This document shows, piece after piece, positions 8,977-16,717 of a DNA stretch of 64,000 nt (the stretch's first letter is position 1; each line of letters opens with the position of its first letter). Under the pieces are notes generated by a model. That model was not told the DNA's origin and made no database searches. It saw nothing but the letters and a program-made list of their open reading frames with translations. The DNA is taken from the NCBI RefSeq assembly GCF_947496775.1, contig NZ_CANMDU010000003.1, positions 1 to 64,000 of the forward strand. The letters run 5' to 3'. A program made the position numbers and the translations under genes. Origin of the DNA: an uncultured Maribacter sp. (lineage in GTDB: Bacteria > Bacteroidota > Bacteroidia > Flavobacteriales > Flavobacteriaceae).

Positions 8977-10668
8977 ATGCAACTTTCGGAACAAGAAGTA
9001 ATAAGACGAGATAAATTAGCCCGCTTACGAGATTTAGGAATAGATCCTTATCCTGCGGCTTTATACCCTGTAGATGCTACCTCAAAAAGTAGTAAGGAGA
9101 ATTACGAAGAAGGGAAAAAAGTTGTTATTTCTGGACGATTAATGTCTCGAAGAATACAAGGTAAAGCTTCCTTTGCGGAGCTTCAAGATAGCGAAGGGCG
9201 TATACAAATCTATTTTAATAGAGATGAAATTTGCCCAGGTGAAGACAAAACGCAATATAATGAGGTTTATAAAAAGCTTTTAGATATAGGAGATATTATT
9301 GGTATCGAAGGGGAGCTTTTTACAACACAGGTTGGTGAAAAAACCGTGATGGTAAAAAACTTTACTATTCTTTGTAAAACTCTAAGGCCACTTCCTTTAC
9401 CTAAAAAAGATGCAGAGGGGAATATTTATGATGAGTTTAATGACCCTGAATTACGTTACAGACAACGTTATGTAGATTTAATTGTAAATCCGTCTGTAAA
9501 AGAAACTTTTGTAAAGCGTACCAAAATAACAAACACGATTCGTCAGTTTTATAATGACCGTGGGTATTTAGAAGTAGAAACACCAATATTACAACCTATT
9601 CCTGGAGGTGCATCTGCACGTCCGTTTTTAACACATCATAATGCATTAAACATTCCTTTGTATTTAAGAATAGCGAATGAGTTGTATTTAAAAAGACTTA
9701 TTGTTGGAGGTTTCGATGGTGTTTATGAGTTTTCTAAAGATTTTAGAAACGAGGGTATGGATCGTACGCATAATCCAGAATTTACAGTAATGGAATTGTA
9801 TGTTGCCTACAAAGATTACCATTGGATGATGAATACTACGGAAGAACTATTAGAAAAAATTGCAATAGACTCCAACGGAACTAGTAAAGTTACTGTAGGA
9901 GAAAATGAAATAGAATTTAAAGCGCCGTACGCAAGAGTACCTATTTTAGAAGGTATAAAAACTCACACAGGTTTTGATGTCGCTGGAATGGATCAAAAAG
10001 AACTAATAGAAGTGGCTAAAAAATTAGGTCTGGAAGTTGACGACTCTATGGGAGTTGGAAAATTAATTGATGAAATTTTTGGTGAAAAATGTGAACACCA
10101 CTATATACAACCCACTTTTATTACGGACTATCCTAAAGAGATGAGTCCGTTAACTAAAGAACATAGAGACAACCCTGCATTAACAGAGCGTTTTGAGCTT
10201 ATGGTAAATGGTAAAGAACTAGCCAATTGCTATTCAGAGTTAAACGACCCTATAGACCAACGCGAACGTTTTGAAGAACAATTAAGGTTGTCCGAAAAAG
10301 GAGACGACGAGGCTATGTTTATAGACCAAGATTTTTTACGTGCCTTAGAATATGGTATGCCCCCCACTTCTGGTATTGGTATAGGTATAGATCGTTTAGT
10401 GATGTTAATGACTAATAATTCTTCGATACAAGAAGTATTATTCTTCCCGCAAATGCGTCCAGAGAAAAAAGCGGTGGAATTAAATGATAACGAAAAAATT
10501 ATTTTCGAGATTCTTAAAAAAGAAAAACAAATGCCGCTTGCAAATTTAAAATCTGCAGCAGATTTAAGTAATAAAGCTTGGGACAAAGGTATTAAAGGAC
10601 TTACCAAACATGGGTTGGTGAAAGTTGTTAAAGAAGGAGAATCTCTTCTTTGCCTTTTGCAAGAATAA
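8977..10668 (+). CDS. lysS: Lysyl-tRNA synthetase, class II
   Basis: 563 aa; charges tRNA-Lys. The N-terminal OB-fold anticodon-binding region (SGRLMSRRIQGKASFAELQD) is followed by the class II catalytic core: motif 2 around FRNEGMDRTHNPEFTVME and motif 3 GIGIGIDRLVMLMTNN, with EVLFFPQMRPE after it. The usual bacterial enzyme is near 500 aa. The ~65 extra C-terminal residues (from about 500) look like a small winged-helix-like module (EKIIFEILKKEKQMPLANLK and LTKHGLVKVV) and are, to my knowledge, normal in Bacteroidota. It has its own promoter and a strong hairpin terminator. Confidence 0.97.
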   Translation: MQLSEQEVIRRDKLARLRDLGIDPYPAALYPVDATSKSSKENYEEGKKVVISGRLMSRRIQGKASFAELQDSEGRIQIYFNRDEICPGEDKTQYNEVYKKLLDIGDIIGIEGELFTTQVGEKTVMVKNFTILCKTLRPLPLPKKDAEGNIYDEFNDPELRYRQRYVDLIVNPSVKETFVKRTKITNTIRQFYNDRGYLEVETPILQPIPGGASARPFLTHHNALNIPLYLRIANELYLKRLIVGGFDGVYEFSKDFRNEGMDRTHNPEFTVMELYVAYKDYHWMMNTTEELLEKIAIDSNGTSKVTVGENEIEFKAPYARVPILEGIKTHTGFDVAGMDQKELIEVAKKLGLEVDDSMGVGKLIDEIFGEKCEHHYIQPTFITDYPKEMSPLTKEHRDNPALTERFELMVNGKELANCYSELNDPIDQRERFEEQLRLSEKGDDEAMFIDQDFLRALEYGMPPTSGIGIGIDRLVMLMTNNSSIQEVLFFPQMRPEKKAVELNDNEKIIFEILKKEKQMPLANLKSAADLSNKAWDKGIKGLTKHGLVKVVKEGESLLCLLQE

Positions 10669-10690
10669 ATTACATTTTTTTATATATTCG

Positions 10691-10717
10691 AAGGAGCTAT
10701 GCTAGCTCCTTTTTTTA
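10691..10717 (+). terminator. Rho-independent terminator of lysS
   Basis: Perfect 9-bp stem AAGGAGCTA / TAGCTCCTT with a 3-base loop, followed by a run of T. Its T-tract ends only 12 bases before the ATG of the next gene. Confidence 0.9.
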
Positions 10718-10728
10718 TTATAAAATAA

Positions 10729-12123
10729 ATGAATTTAGAAAAAATATTTACCGAACGTATAGATACTAATGAGATTAATATAGAAAACAAAACTATAGAC
10801 GTTAACAATTGTATTGTAGAAAATTGGCATATATCTAATAAAAATTCAATTATTTTTACCAATTGTCAATTTGATGGAAAAGAATTTGTTTTTTACAAAA
10901 ATAATGGCTCAAAACTAATAGTATATTTTAGAGAATGTGTTTTCAATTGTGATGTAAAATTCAATAACTGCTATTTTAAAGCTTTAAAGTTTATTAATAC
11001 AAAAAAAATCAAAACATTAGAAATAACTAAATCTATTCGTATAGAAGAACTTTATTTCAAAAATACACATGATTGTCGTTATAAATTAGAAGGAGATATA
11101 ATTATCACCAATAATAAATCCATTGACCAAATTAATATTTCTAAGATAAATCATCATTCAGGTGAATTTATATTTACTAATAATGATATAAAAAAGAATA
11201 CAACTGTCCCTACGAAGGCCTCTTCTTTTGCATTTTTCAAAAAGTCTTCTTTTAATAAAGCTGACTTCTCTGAAACTAAGTTTTCAGAAGAAGTCAACTT
11301 CGACGGAATGGTTTTAACTAATAATAAAGGTCATTTAAATTTTGAAAATTGTACGTTCGGTAAATCTTATTTTAATGAAACCAATTTCGGAAATAGTGCC
11401 TATTTTAATGGTAGCATCTTTAATAATGACGCACATTTCATTTCTTGTCAAAATATTGAGAATACGATAGCAGATTTTTCAGGATGTACTATCTACAAAA
11501 ACATAAATTTTAGCTATTCTAAATTTAAAAGTCTAATAATAAAAAATGTTCTTTTTGATAACCTAGTATCTTTTGAAGAAACTGAGTTCGATAACATCAC
11601 TTTTGAAAGAATCGTCTTTCAAAAACCTGCTTTTTTTGATGGTATTAAAATTAACAATCTCAAAAATTGTACTAGAAAAACTTTAAGAATTATTAAACTT
11701 CAACTACAGAAAACAGAAAACAAAATAGATTATAATAATTTTAAAGCATTCGAACTAGATGCCTTAAATAGAGAGTTAAATAAAAAAGATTGGAAAGATA
11801 AATTTGTTTTGTGGTTAAATTCAAAATCATCAAATCATGGTCTTAATTGGCTTCAAGGCATTACATTTACAATCATTGTTGGCTTAGTTTTTTACTCTAT
11901 TTATTTTTCTTTTGAAAATTTTACACAACCTTTTATTATTAACTGTGAAAGTCTAAACGTTTTTTTAATAGGTTATTTCAAATTTTTAGTTCCCTCATAC
12001 TCTTCACCTATAGAAAATGGTTTAAGTAAATGGTATCTATATATTCCCTTTTTAATTGGCAAAATTTTTGTAACCTATGGAATATATCAAACTATAGTTT
12101 CCTTTAGAAAATTTAAACTTTAA
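10729..12123 (+). CDS. Pentapeptide-repeat-like membrane protein
   Basis: 464 aa without a signal peptide. From about residue 160 to 310 it repeats five-residue steps of the A(D/N)F type (FNKADFSETKFSEEVNFDG, TADFSGCTI, FEETEFDNITF), the quadrilateral beta-helix pattern of pentapeptide-repeat proteins. A less regular N-terminal part (IIFTNCQFDGKEF) probably belongs to the same helix. After a basic/charged segment (~310-375) come hydrophobic segments near 380-400 and 435-455 that should anchor it in the inner membrane. It is very AT-rich and K/N/F-rich compared with neighbours and starts just after the lysS terminator. The function is not evident; some relatives carry an ion-channel-like C-terminus. 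Confidence 0.7.
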   Translation: MNLEKIFTERIDTNEINIENKTIDVNNCIVENWHISNKNSIIFTNCQFDGKEFVFYKNNGSKLIVYFRECVFNCDVKFNNCYFKALKFINTKKIKTLEITKSIRIEELYFKNTHDCRYKLEGDIIITNNKSIDQINISKINHHSGEFIFTNNDIKKNTTVPTKASSFAFFKKSSFNKADFSETKFSEEVNFDGMVLTNNKGHLNFENCTFGKSYFNETNFGNSAYFNGSIFNNDAHFISCQNIENTIADFSGCTIYKNINFSYSKFKSLIIKNVLFDNLVSFEETEFDNITFERIVFQKPAFFDGIKINNLKNCTRKTLRIIKLQLQKTENKIDYNNFKAFELDALNRELNKKDWKDKFVLWLNSKSSNHGLNWLQGITFTIIVGLVFYSIYFSFENFTQPFIINCESLNVFLIGYFKFLVPSYSSPIENGLSKWYLYIPFLIGKIFVTYGIYQTIVSFRKFKL

Positions 12124-12168
12124 TAAATCCAATAAAAAGCATAGTTTAGAGGACATTAAATAGTCATA

Positions 12169-13599
12169 ATGAACCTCAGTAAAAAAATTGGACTTTTTCT
12201 AGGACCAACCTTATTTCTTCTTTGTATTAATTTACCTTTTGTAGTAGTATCTAATAAAGGAGATGCTGTTATTGCTGTAGCGCTTTGGATGGTTGTATGG
12301 TGGATTACAGAAGCAGTTTCTATATCGGTAACTGCTCTTTTACCTTTACTCTTATTTCCCCTTTTAAAAATTATGCCTATTGCTGATGTAGGAGCAAACT
12401 ATGGAAGCCCCATAGTATTCTTGTTTTTTGGAGGATTTATTATGGCTCTAGCATTAGAGAAAGTAAACCTGCACAAACGCATTGCACTTAACATTATAAA
12501 AATAACAGGCACTACTCCCAATAAAGTAGTGCTTGGCTTTATGATTGCCACAGCAACACTAAGTATGTGGATTAGTAATACCGCTAGCACCGTAGTTATG
12601 CTACCCATAGCCATGTCAGTTATAGGTTTACTAATAAATGATGAAAATGGTTTTACCAAAAAAGACCAAAACTTTGCTTTGAGTGTTATGCTTGGAATAG
12701 CATTTTCTGCCAATGCTGGTGGGATAGCCACCGTTATAGGTACACCACCAAACTCCGTTATGATTGGTTTACTAGAAAACCAATATAATATTGAAATATC
12801 TTTCTTAAAATGGATGGTAATAGGGGTTCCCTTTTCTTTTACCATGATAGCCATTAGCTATTTTGTTCTAGTAAAGTGGATGTTTCCAAATAAAGGCTTA
12901 GAATTTAACGCTTCTAAAGATATTATTCATGAGGAACTTAAAAAACTAGGACCAACAACCGGAAAAGAAAAAATGGTGTTAGTAATTTTTGGTGTAACTG
13001 TTTTCCTTTGGATATTCCGTACACTTATAAATAGTATTTTTCCGGAGTTAGGGTTATCCGATACTATTATCAGTATACTAGCCGCAATATCTTTATTTAC
13101 TATTCCTTATAATTTAAAAAAAGGAGATTACATTATTCAATGGCAAGATACAAGCAAATTGGCTTGGGGTATTTTAATACTGTTCGGAGGAGGTTTGGCC
13201 TTAGCAAAAGGAATGTCCGTTAGCGGTATTGTAGATTTGGTAGCAAATGCCATTGCCGCAAGTGATATTAGTATTTTTATAACTGCTGCTCTGCTTATTT
13301 TCTTAATGTTGTTTATGACAGAACTTATGAGCAACGTAGCCTTAGTCGCAGTTTTAGCCCCGGTGGTTGCAGGTATAGCTATTGGTCTAGAAATTCCTAT
13401 TCTTTATTTACTAATCCCTGTAACTATGGCTAGTAGTTGTGCTTTTATGTTGCCTATGGCTACCCCTCCCAATGCTATTGTTTTTGCAAGCGGATATATT
13501 AAAGTACACCAAATGGCACGCGTGGGGATTATCCTTAACCTTATTGCTGTAGCATTATTAATAATTATGTTTCAATTTGTTATTCCGCTACTATTTTAA
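12169..13599 (+). CDS. DASS/SLC13-family sodium:carboxylate symporter
   Basis: 476 aa, strongly hydrophobic with roughly 11-13 membrane segments. Family marks are clear: WWITEAVSISVTALLPLLLFP near the start, two SNT/SNV substrate-sodium sites (ISNTASTVVMLPIA near 138-151 and MSNVALVAVLAPV in the second half), and their partners VIGTPPNSVM and MATPPNAIVFASG. Members import dicarboxylates or other anions with Na+; the substrate cannot be read from sequence. It stands alone, convergent with the repeat-protein gene behind it. Confidence 0.92.
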   Translation: MNLSKKIGLFLGPTLFLLCINLPFVVVSNKGDAVIAVALWMVVWWITEAVSISVTALLPLLLFPLLKIMPIADVGANYGSPIVFLFFGGFIMALALEKVNLHKRIALNIIKITGTTPNKVVLGFMIATATLSMWISNTASTVVMLPIAMSVIGLLINDENGFTKKDQNFALSVMLGIAFSANAGGIATVIGTPPNSVMIGLLENQYNIEISFLKWMVIGVPFSFTMIAISYFVLVKWMFPNKGLEFNASKDIIHEELKKLGPTTGKEKMVLVIFGVTVFLWIFRTLINSIFPELGLSDTIISILAAISLFTIPYNLKKGDYIIQWQDTSKLAWGILILFGGGLALAKGMSVSGIVDLVANAIAASDISIFITAALLIFLMLFMTELMSNVALVAVLAPVVAGIAIGLEIPILYLLIPVTMASSCAFMLPMATPPNAIVFASGYIKVHQMARVGIILNLIAVALLIIMFQFVIPLLF

Positions 13600-13600
13600 A

Positions 13601-13630
13601 AAACAAAAACCCCTGTCTCCACAGGGGTTT
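13601..13630 (-). terminator. Hairpin terminator between convergent genes
   Basis: Perfect 10-bp stem AAACCCCTGT / ACAGGGGTTT with a 4-base loop (13607-13630). The T-run is good only on the minus strand (13598-13609), so it mainly ends the transcript of the gene at 13669-14073 and may also stop the symporter transcript from the other side. The 3' untranslated part (13631-13668) is made of TAACTAAC steps. Confidence 0.8.
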
Positions 13631-13668
13631 AAACTAACTAACTCAAAAAATAACTAACTAACTTAATT

Positions 13669-14073
13669 TTACTTTACCGCAAAAGCATTAAAGTTCTTTG
13701 GTAAATATATTTTTGTATTAAAATCTAATACTATTTCATCCTTCGCATCTATATAATTAATGCTCTGTACGTCTTTAGCATACGCATAAGCATCAAAACC
13801 AACTGGTAAATGCTTGCTAAAATCTTCTTCCTCAATGATAGTATTGTTAATATAATCAACACTATTAATATCAAAATAAAAAGAATTCGGATCAAAGCTT
13901 TCTGGTAAATAATCTGCTGTATTAAATCCTAAATCTATTACTTCTTCTTCCTCAATATACTCAATAGAATTAATATCAAAATCTTTAATCTCTTTAGGAG
14001 TACTTGTTGCAAAAGCTCCTTGGCAAATTGCCAATCCTAAGACAATAGATAAACTCATTTTTTTATAATTCAT
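13669..14073 (-). CDS. Secreted protein with three internal repeats
   Basis: 134 aa with a signal peptide (SIVLGLAICQGAFAT). The mature part is three degenerate copies of a ~33-residue unit: (I/V)xSIxYI, a few acidic residues, (L/F)xFNTxxYLPxxF, then an aromatic step. Unit 1 begins INSIEYIEEEE, unit 2 INSVDYINN, unit 3 VQSINYIDAKD. The 'YLP..F' and 'LDFNT' elements recur. No Cys and no enzyme motif are seen. I do not recognise a named family. A TACCTTTG box precedes it and a strong terminator ends it, so it is a monocistronic, probably well-expressed gene. Confidence 0.75.
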   Translation of the reverse strand: MNYKKMSLSIVLGLAICQGAFATSTPKEIKDFDINSIEYIEEEEVIDLGFNTADYLPESFDPNSFYFDINSVDYINNTIIEEEDFSKHLPVGFDAYAYAKDVQSINYIDAKDEIVLDFNTKIYLPKNFNAFAVK

Positions 14074-14095
14074 AACTTTCAGGTTAAATTCTTTG

Positions 14096-14103
14096 CAAAG
14101 GTA
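14096..14103 (-). promoter_or_regulatory. -7 promoter element TACCTTTG
   Basis: Exact TAnnTTTG match on the minus strand, 22 bases upstream of the ATG of the three-repeat secreted protein. No TTG is seen at the -33 position. Confidence 0.4.
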
Positions 14104-14367
14104 GAACCGACTTTTTTATTAATTATTGCTTTTTCATTTTTCTTAACAGTAGCCTAATGAAGCCCTAAAATACACTTTGATAAAAGCTCTCTACGAAAAT
14201 TATGAATTTGATAAATCGTCTATTCTAATCTTACCACCTATTCAATTTTTACAGACAATTTTTACGACAAAAAAAAGTGCCATTTCTATGTTATTTTTTT
14301 GTTAAGCACCTCTAAGTATACCTTTTGTCGAATTTTTTAACCTTTTATCTAAAATAGATCTCTAAAG

Positions 14368-14397
14368 GCAAAGCCCAAAGATGACTTTGGGCTTTGC
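14368..14397. repeat. Perfect 13-bp inverted repeat
   Basis: Arms GCAAAGCCCAAAG and CTTTGGGCTTTGC around ATGA. No T-tract follows, so it is not a standard terminator; it could be a processing site or a relic terminator. Confidence 0.7.
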
Positions 14398-14485
14398 GCT
14401 TGACTAATTCAAAGAATTTAAAAATGATAACTCTCTATTTAAAAGACGGCATAAAAAAGTAAATGTTACACTAATTATAATAAAT

Positions 14486-14605
14486 ATGAAATACGATTAT
14501 TCTCCAATTAATAAAGACGAGGTATTGCCTTACAAAATACCAAGCAATATACTATTCGATGAAATACATAGCAAAGTGATCGACTTTCGACAAACGGTAA
14601 AATAA
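14486..14605 (+). CDS. Possible 39-aa peptide in the cassette leader
   Basis: ATG at 14486 to TAA at 14603-14605, starting MKYDYSPINKDEV and ending VIDFRQTVK. It is not hydrophobic and has no recognisable domain. The same segment (…GAAATACAT… to …ACGGTAAAA) recurs upstream of cassettes 2 and 3 (near 15022 and 15700), where a TGA interrupts the matching frame. So either this is a real peptide that decayed in the other copies, or it is a remnant of a once larger gene. Low confidence as a gene. Confidence 0.3.
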   Translation: MKYDYSPINKDEVLPYKIPSNILFDEIHSKVIDFRQTVK

Positions 14606-14733
14606 GATGAGTTAATATCCGTTATTACCACACTAATGTTATTCTTTACATATTAAAAGATGTATTTGACAACAATATACTTAACCGCTTTTGTTTAATT
14701 AAATCTTATATAAGACGTTAAATTCCCCAAATT

Positions 14734-14916
14734 ATGACCTACAAAGCAAAAAGTTTAATCTATCTAGGAGTATTTGCAAGTCTTGCTCTTACCTATCATT
14801 TAACATCTGCAACAGAAAATAAGGTAGAAGCCTATGTAGAAGCCCAAGAGATTAAAGATGTTACAGAAACAGATAAGAATACTACTGTTGGTATTGAATT
14901 AGAAGACAGAGAGTAA
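14734..14916 (+). CDS. Small single-helix membrane peptide, cassette 1
   Basis: 60 aa beginning MTYKAKSLIYLG. A basic N-terminus is followed by one hydrophobic helix (about residues 7-24, SLIYLGVFASLALTYHLT) and then an acidic, Thr-rich tail (VEAYVEAQEIKD). It is clearly paralogous to the two peptides downstream (MTYKxKSLxYL, ALTYH[LI]T, E.xxYVE). The helix could be a membrane anchor or an uncleaved signal, with the tail outside. No known family is recognised. A perfect palindromic terminator follows after 22 bases. Confidence 0.6.
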   Translation: MTYKAKSLIYLGVFASLALTYHLTSATENKVEAYVEAQEIKDVTETDKNTTVGIELEDRE

Positions 14917-14938
14917 CACAAACGAAACTCATTATAAG

Positions 14939-14975
14939 AAAGGCGCAGAATTAATTCTGCGCCTTTCTTATTTTA
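14939..14975 (+). terminator. Palindromic terminator, cassette 1
   Basis: A perfect 14-bp self-complementary arm AAAGGCGCAGAATT repeated inverted (14939-14966), followed by CTTATTTT. Confidence 0.85.
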
Positions 14976-15196
14976 CATACCTATTAAAGTATACACCAAA
15001 TAATCTTGTTAAGAACACCGATGAAATGCATATAATCCATGCCTGTAGATGAACGGTAAAATTATTCCGATGAAAAAAAGCACAATACCACACTTTTTTA
15101 TCTTTTCACATCTAAAAACGCTCATTTGGCAACAATGCACTTTTTGATACTAAGATGAAACATACCTTTGTAGAAGAAATTAAAAACCCCCGAATC

Positions 15197-15364
15197 ATGA
15201 CTTATAAAGTAAAAAGTTTAGCATATTTAGTAGCATTTGTAGCCATTGCCTTAACATACCATATTACAGATAACCAGACGGAAACTAATACCTACGTAGA
15301 GACCGCTGAGTTAATACAAACGAATACTATTTCTACGACTACTTTAGAAGAAACAGAAAGATAA
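15197..15364 (+). CDS. Small single-helix membrane peptide, cassette 2
   Basis: 55 aa from ATG at 15197 (MTYKVKSLAYLVAFVAIAL…). One hydrophobic helix (KSLAYLVAFVAIALTYHIT) precedes a Thr/Glu-rich tail with no Lys until the last residues. An in-frame ATG at 15155 would add 14 residues. I prefer 15197 because it aligns with the start in cassette 1, a promoter-like TACCTTTG lies between the two ATGs (15163-15170), and the 14 upstream codons vary more between copies 2 and 3 (6 of 42 bases, all changing residues) than the rest (9 of 168). The function is unknown. Confidence 0.6.
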   Translation: MTYKVKSLAYLVAFVAIALTYHITDNQTETNTYVETAELIQTNTISTTTLEETER

Positions 15365-15834
15365 TAATACCCCCAAAATTAACCTACTATAAGAAAAGGC
15401 TCGGACTAATACTCCGAGCCTTTCTTATTTATAGAAGATGGTGCAATATATCAATAGGTAATAAACTACATCTATAGAAGCACGTGTGGTACAAAGTGGA
15501 AACTATTCTTTATTTGGCGACTGGCCCCAGTGTATTTAAATCTTAATTACGGCTTAAAACACATGCTGAGAAAATACTAAAACCAGTTTTTTTTTAATTC
15601 CCCCTGTACTTAAACATTAATATGTTACCAACCAAAAACTAATAACCCGTTCCTTTTATTACCTTACATGGAGTGCTACTACATATTGACAAAAACATCG
15701 TTGAAATACGCATAATTCATGTCCGTAGATGAACGGTAAAATTAATCCGATGAAAAAAAGCGTAACACCACATTTTTCTATCTTTTCACATCTAAAAACG
15801 CTCATTTGGCAACAATGCACTTTTTGATACTAAG
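15365..15834. other. Spacer between cassettes 2 and 3
   Basis: After the cassette 2 terminator, about 265 bases (15433-15698) match neither other cassette and show no open frame. From 15699 the cassette 3 leader begins. A decayed frame ending VEIRIIHVRR then TGA (stop near 15733) corresponds to the 39-codon frame of cassette 1. Confidence 0.5.
15395..15432 (+). terminator. Terminator, cassette 2
   Basis: Perfect 11-bp stem AAAGGCTCGGA / TCCGAGCCTTT with a 7-base loop, then TTCTTATTT. The stem differs in sequence from that of cassette 1 (GCTCGGA versus GCGCAGA) but keeps pairing on both sides. Confidence 0.85.
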
Positions 15835-15876
15835 ATGAAACATACCTTTACTAAAGAAATTAAAAACCCCCAGATC

Positions 15877-16044
15877 ATGACTTATAAAGTAAAAAGTTTA
15901 GCATATTTAGTAGCATTTGTATCCATTGCTTTTACATACCATATTACAGATAACCAGACGGAAACTAATACCTACGTAAAGACCGCTGAGTTAACACAAA
16001 CGAATACTATTTCTACAACTACTTTAGAAGTACTAGAAAGATAA
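15877..16044 (+). CDS. Small single-helix membrane peptide, cassette 3
   Basis: 55 aa from ATG at 15877, with the same plan as cassette 2: MTYKVKSLAYL, one hydrophobic helix, Thr-rich tail ending TTLEVLER. It differs from copy 2 at nine bases over 168, mostly changing residues (A/S, L/F, E/K, I/T, E/V, T/L), so constraint on the exact sequence looks weak outside the N-terminus and helix. An upstream in-frame ATG at 15835 exists. The -7-like box here is TACCTTTA rather than TACCTTTG. Confidence 0.6.
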   Translation: MTYKVKSLAYLVAFVSIAFTYHITDNQTETNTYVKTAELTQTNTISTTTLEVLER

Positions 16045-16075
16045 TAATACCCAAAAAAATAACCTACTATAAAGA

Positions 16076-16113
16076 AAAGGCGCAGAGGCAACTCTACGCC
16101 TTTCTTTGTTTTA
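16076..16113 (+). terminator. Terminator, cassette 3
   Basis: Stem AAAGGCGCAGAG / CTCTACGCCTTT with one C·A mismatch and a GCAA tetraloop, then TCTTTGTTTT. Confidence 0.8.
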
Positions 16114-16207
16114 TAACATATCGTTAATAAAATCCTAAAGTAGAATTCTATATTAAACCTTTTAAAAGTATAATGGTCTTAGAAGTATAATCTTAAAAAA
16201 ATAAGAC

Positions 16208-16684
16208 ATGAAAAAAATAATGATAACACTTTTGCTTTTAGTAGGAATGACTACTATAGCCCAAAGACCTGAAGGAAAACAAGGAAAAGGACAACGTGGC
16301 GCAATGCAAGATTTTACACCAGAACAAATAGCGACGTTACACACCAAAAAACTGACATTAGCTCTAGACCTTACAACTGCTCAACAAAGTAAAATAAAAG
16401 CTTTAGCCTTAGAAAATGCAACGGAGCGTAAAGCCAAAATGGAAGAACGTAAAACAAAAAGGGAAGAAGGAGATACTAAAAAACCAACCTCTGAAGAACG
16501 TTTTACAATGCAAAATGCTAGGTTAGACCATAAAATTGCGCAGAAGAAAAAGATGAAAAATATCCTCTCGGAAGAACAGTATAGTAAATGGGAGAAAATG
16601 CAAGCTCATAAAAACCATAAAATGAGAAAACACAGAAAAAAAAACGGTGCTAAAAAACAAGCCCAAAACCAAAAAGGAAAATAA
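16208..16684 (+). CDS. Spy/CpxP-like periplasmic protein, Lys/Glu-rich
   Basis: 158 aa with a signal peptide (MITLLLLVGMTTIAQ). The mature part is helical and highly charged. FTPEQIATLHTKKLTLALDL and LTTAQQSKIKAL echo the LTxxQ motifs of the Spy/CpxP stress chaperone family and of DUF4890 proteins in Bacteroidota; ILSEEQYSKWEKM is a second such segment. The C-terminus is a basic KKNGAKK tail. A role as envelope chaperone or metal/stress sensor is inferred. It is monocistronic with a strong terminator. Confidence 0.7.
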   Translation: MKKIMITLLLLVGMTTIAQRPEGKQGKGQRGAMQDFTPEQIATLHTKKLTLALDLTTAQQSKIKALALENATERKAKMEERKTKREEGDTKKPTSEERFTMQNARLDHKIAQKKKMKNILSEEQYSKWEKMQAHKNHKMRKHRKKNGAKKQAQNQKGK

Positions 16685-16717
16685 TAGTTGTAATTACGTT
16701 TTTTATTGTTGCATGTT

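Larger units (their letters stand above)
14074..14485. other. 412-bp gene-free stretch with a strong hairpin
   Basis: Apart from the promoter box at 14096-14103, no credible gene is seen. A perfect 13-bp stem (GCAAAGCCCAAAG / CTTTGGGCTTTGC, 14368-14397, 4-base loop) stands out but lacks a T-run on either side. It resembles the hairpins that close the three cassettes downstream and may mark the end of an earlier, lost cassette (inference). Confidence 0.5.
14551..14975 (+). repeat. Cassette 1 (most divergent copy)
   Basis: First of three tandem units made of a shared leader, a small membrane-peptide gene and a hairpin terminator. It matches units 2 and 3 at the GATGAAATACAT and ACGGTAAAAT steps, at TTTGACAACAAT, in the peptide start (ATGACYTAYAAAG) and in the terminator type, but is much more divergent. 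Confidence 0.65.
15021..15432 (+). repeat. Cassette 2
   Basis: Second unit: leader, peptide gene 15197-15364, terminator. Bases 15099-15169 are identical to 15779-15849 in cassette 3 (71 bases), and the rest of the leader and the gene are close to identical, about 680 bp apart, so units 2 and 3 arose by a recent tandem duplication. Confidence 0.85.
15699..16113 (+). repeat. Cassette 3
   Basis: Third unit: leader, peptide gene 15877-16044 and terminator 16076-16113. Near-identical to cassette 2 over leader and gene. Confidence 0.85.

Noticed and set aside
10230-10607. Antisense frame inside lysS
   Set aside because: Lies over the conserved class II motif 3 region of a clear gene.
12399-12854. 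Antisense open frame inside the DASS transporter
   Set aside because: Mirror of conserved membrane helices and the GTPPN motif on the other strand; no independent support.
14939-16113. Three palindromes around the small peptides as inverted repeats of an insertion element
   Set aside because: Each is a stem with a following T-run at the end of a small gene, there are no target-site duplications, and no transposase is present; they fit terminators better.
14551-16113. CRISPR array
   Set aside because: The repeats are hundreds of bases long, only three, unevenly spaced and contain genes; no cas genes in the window.
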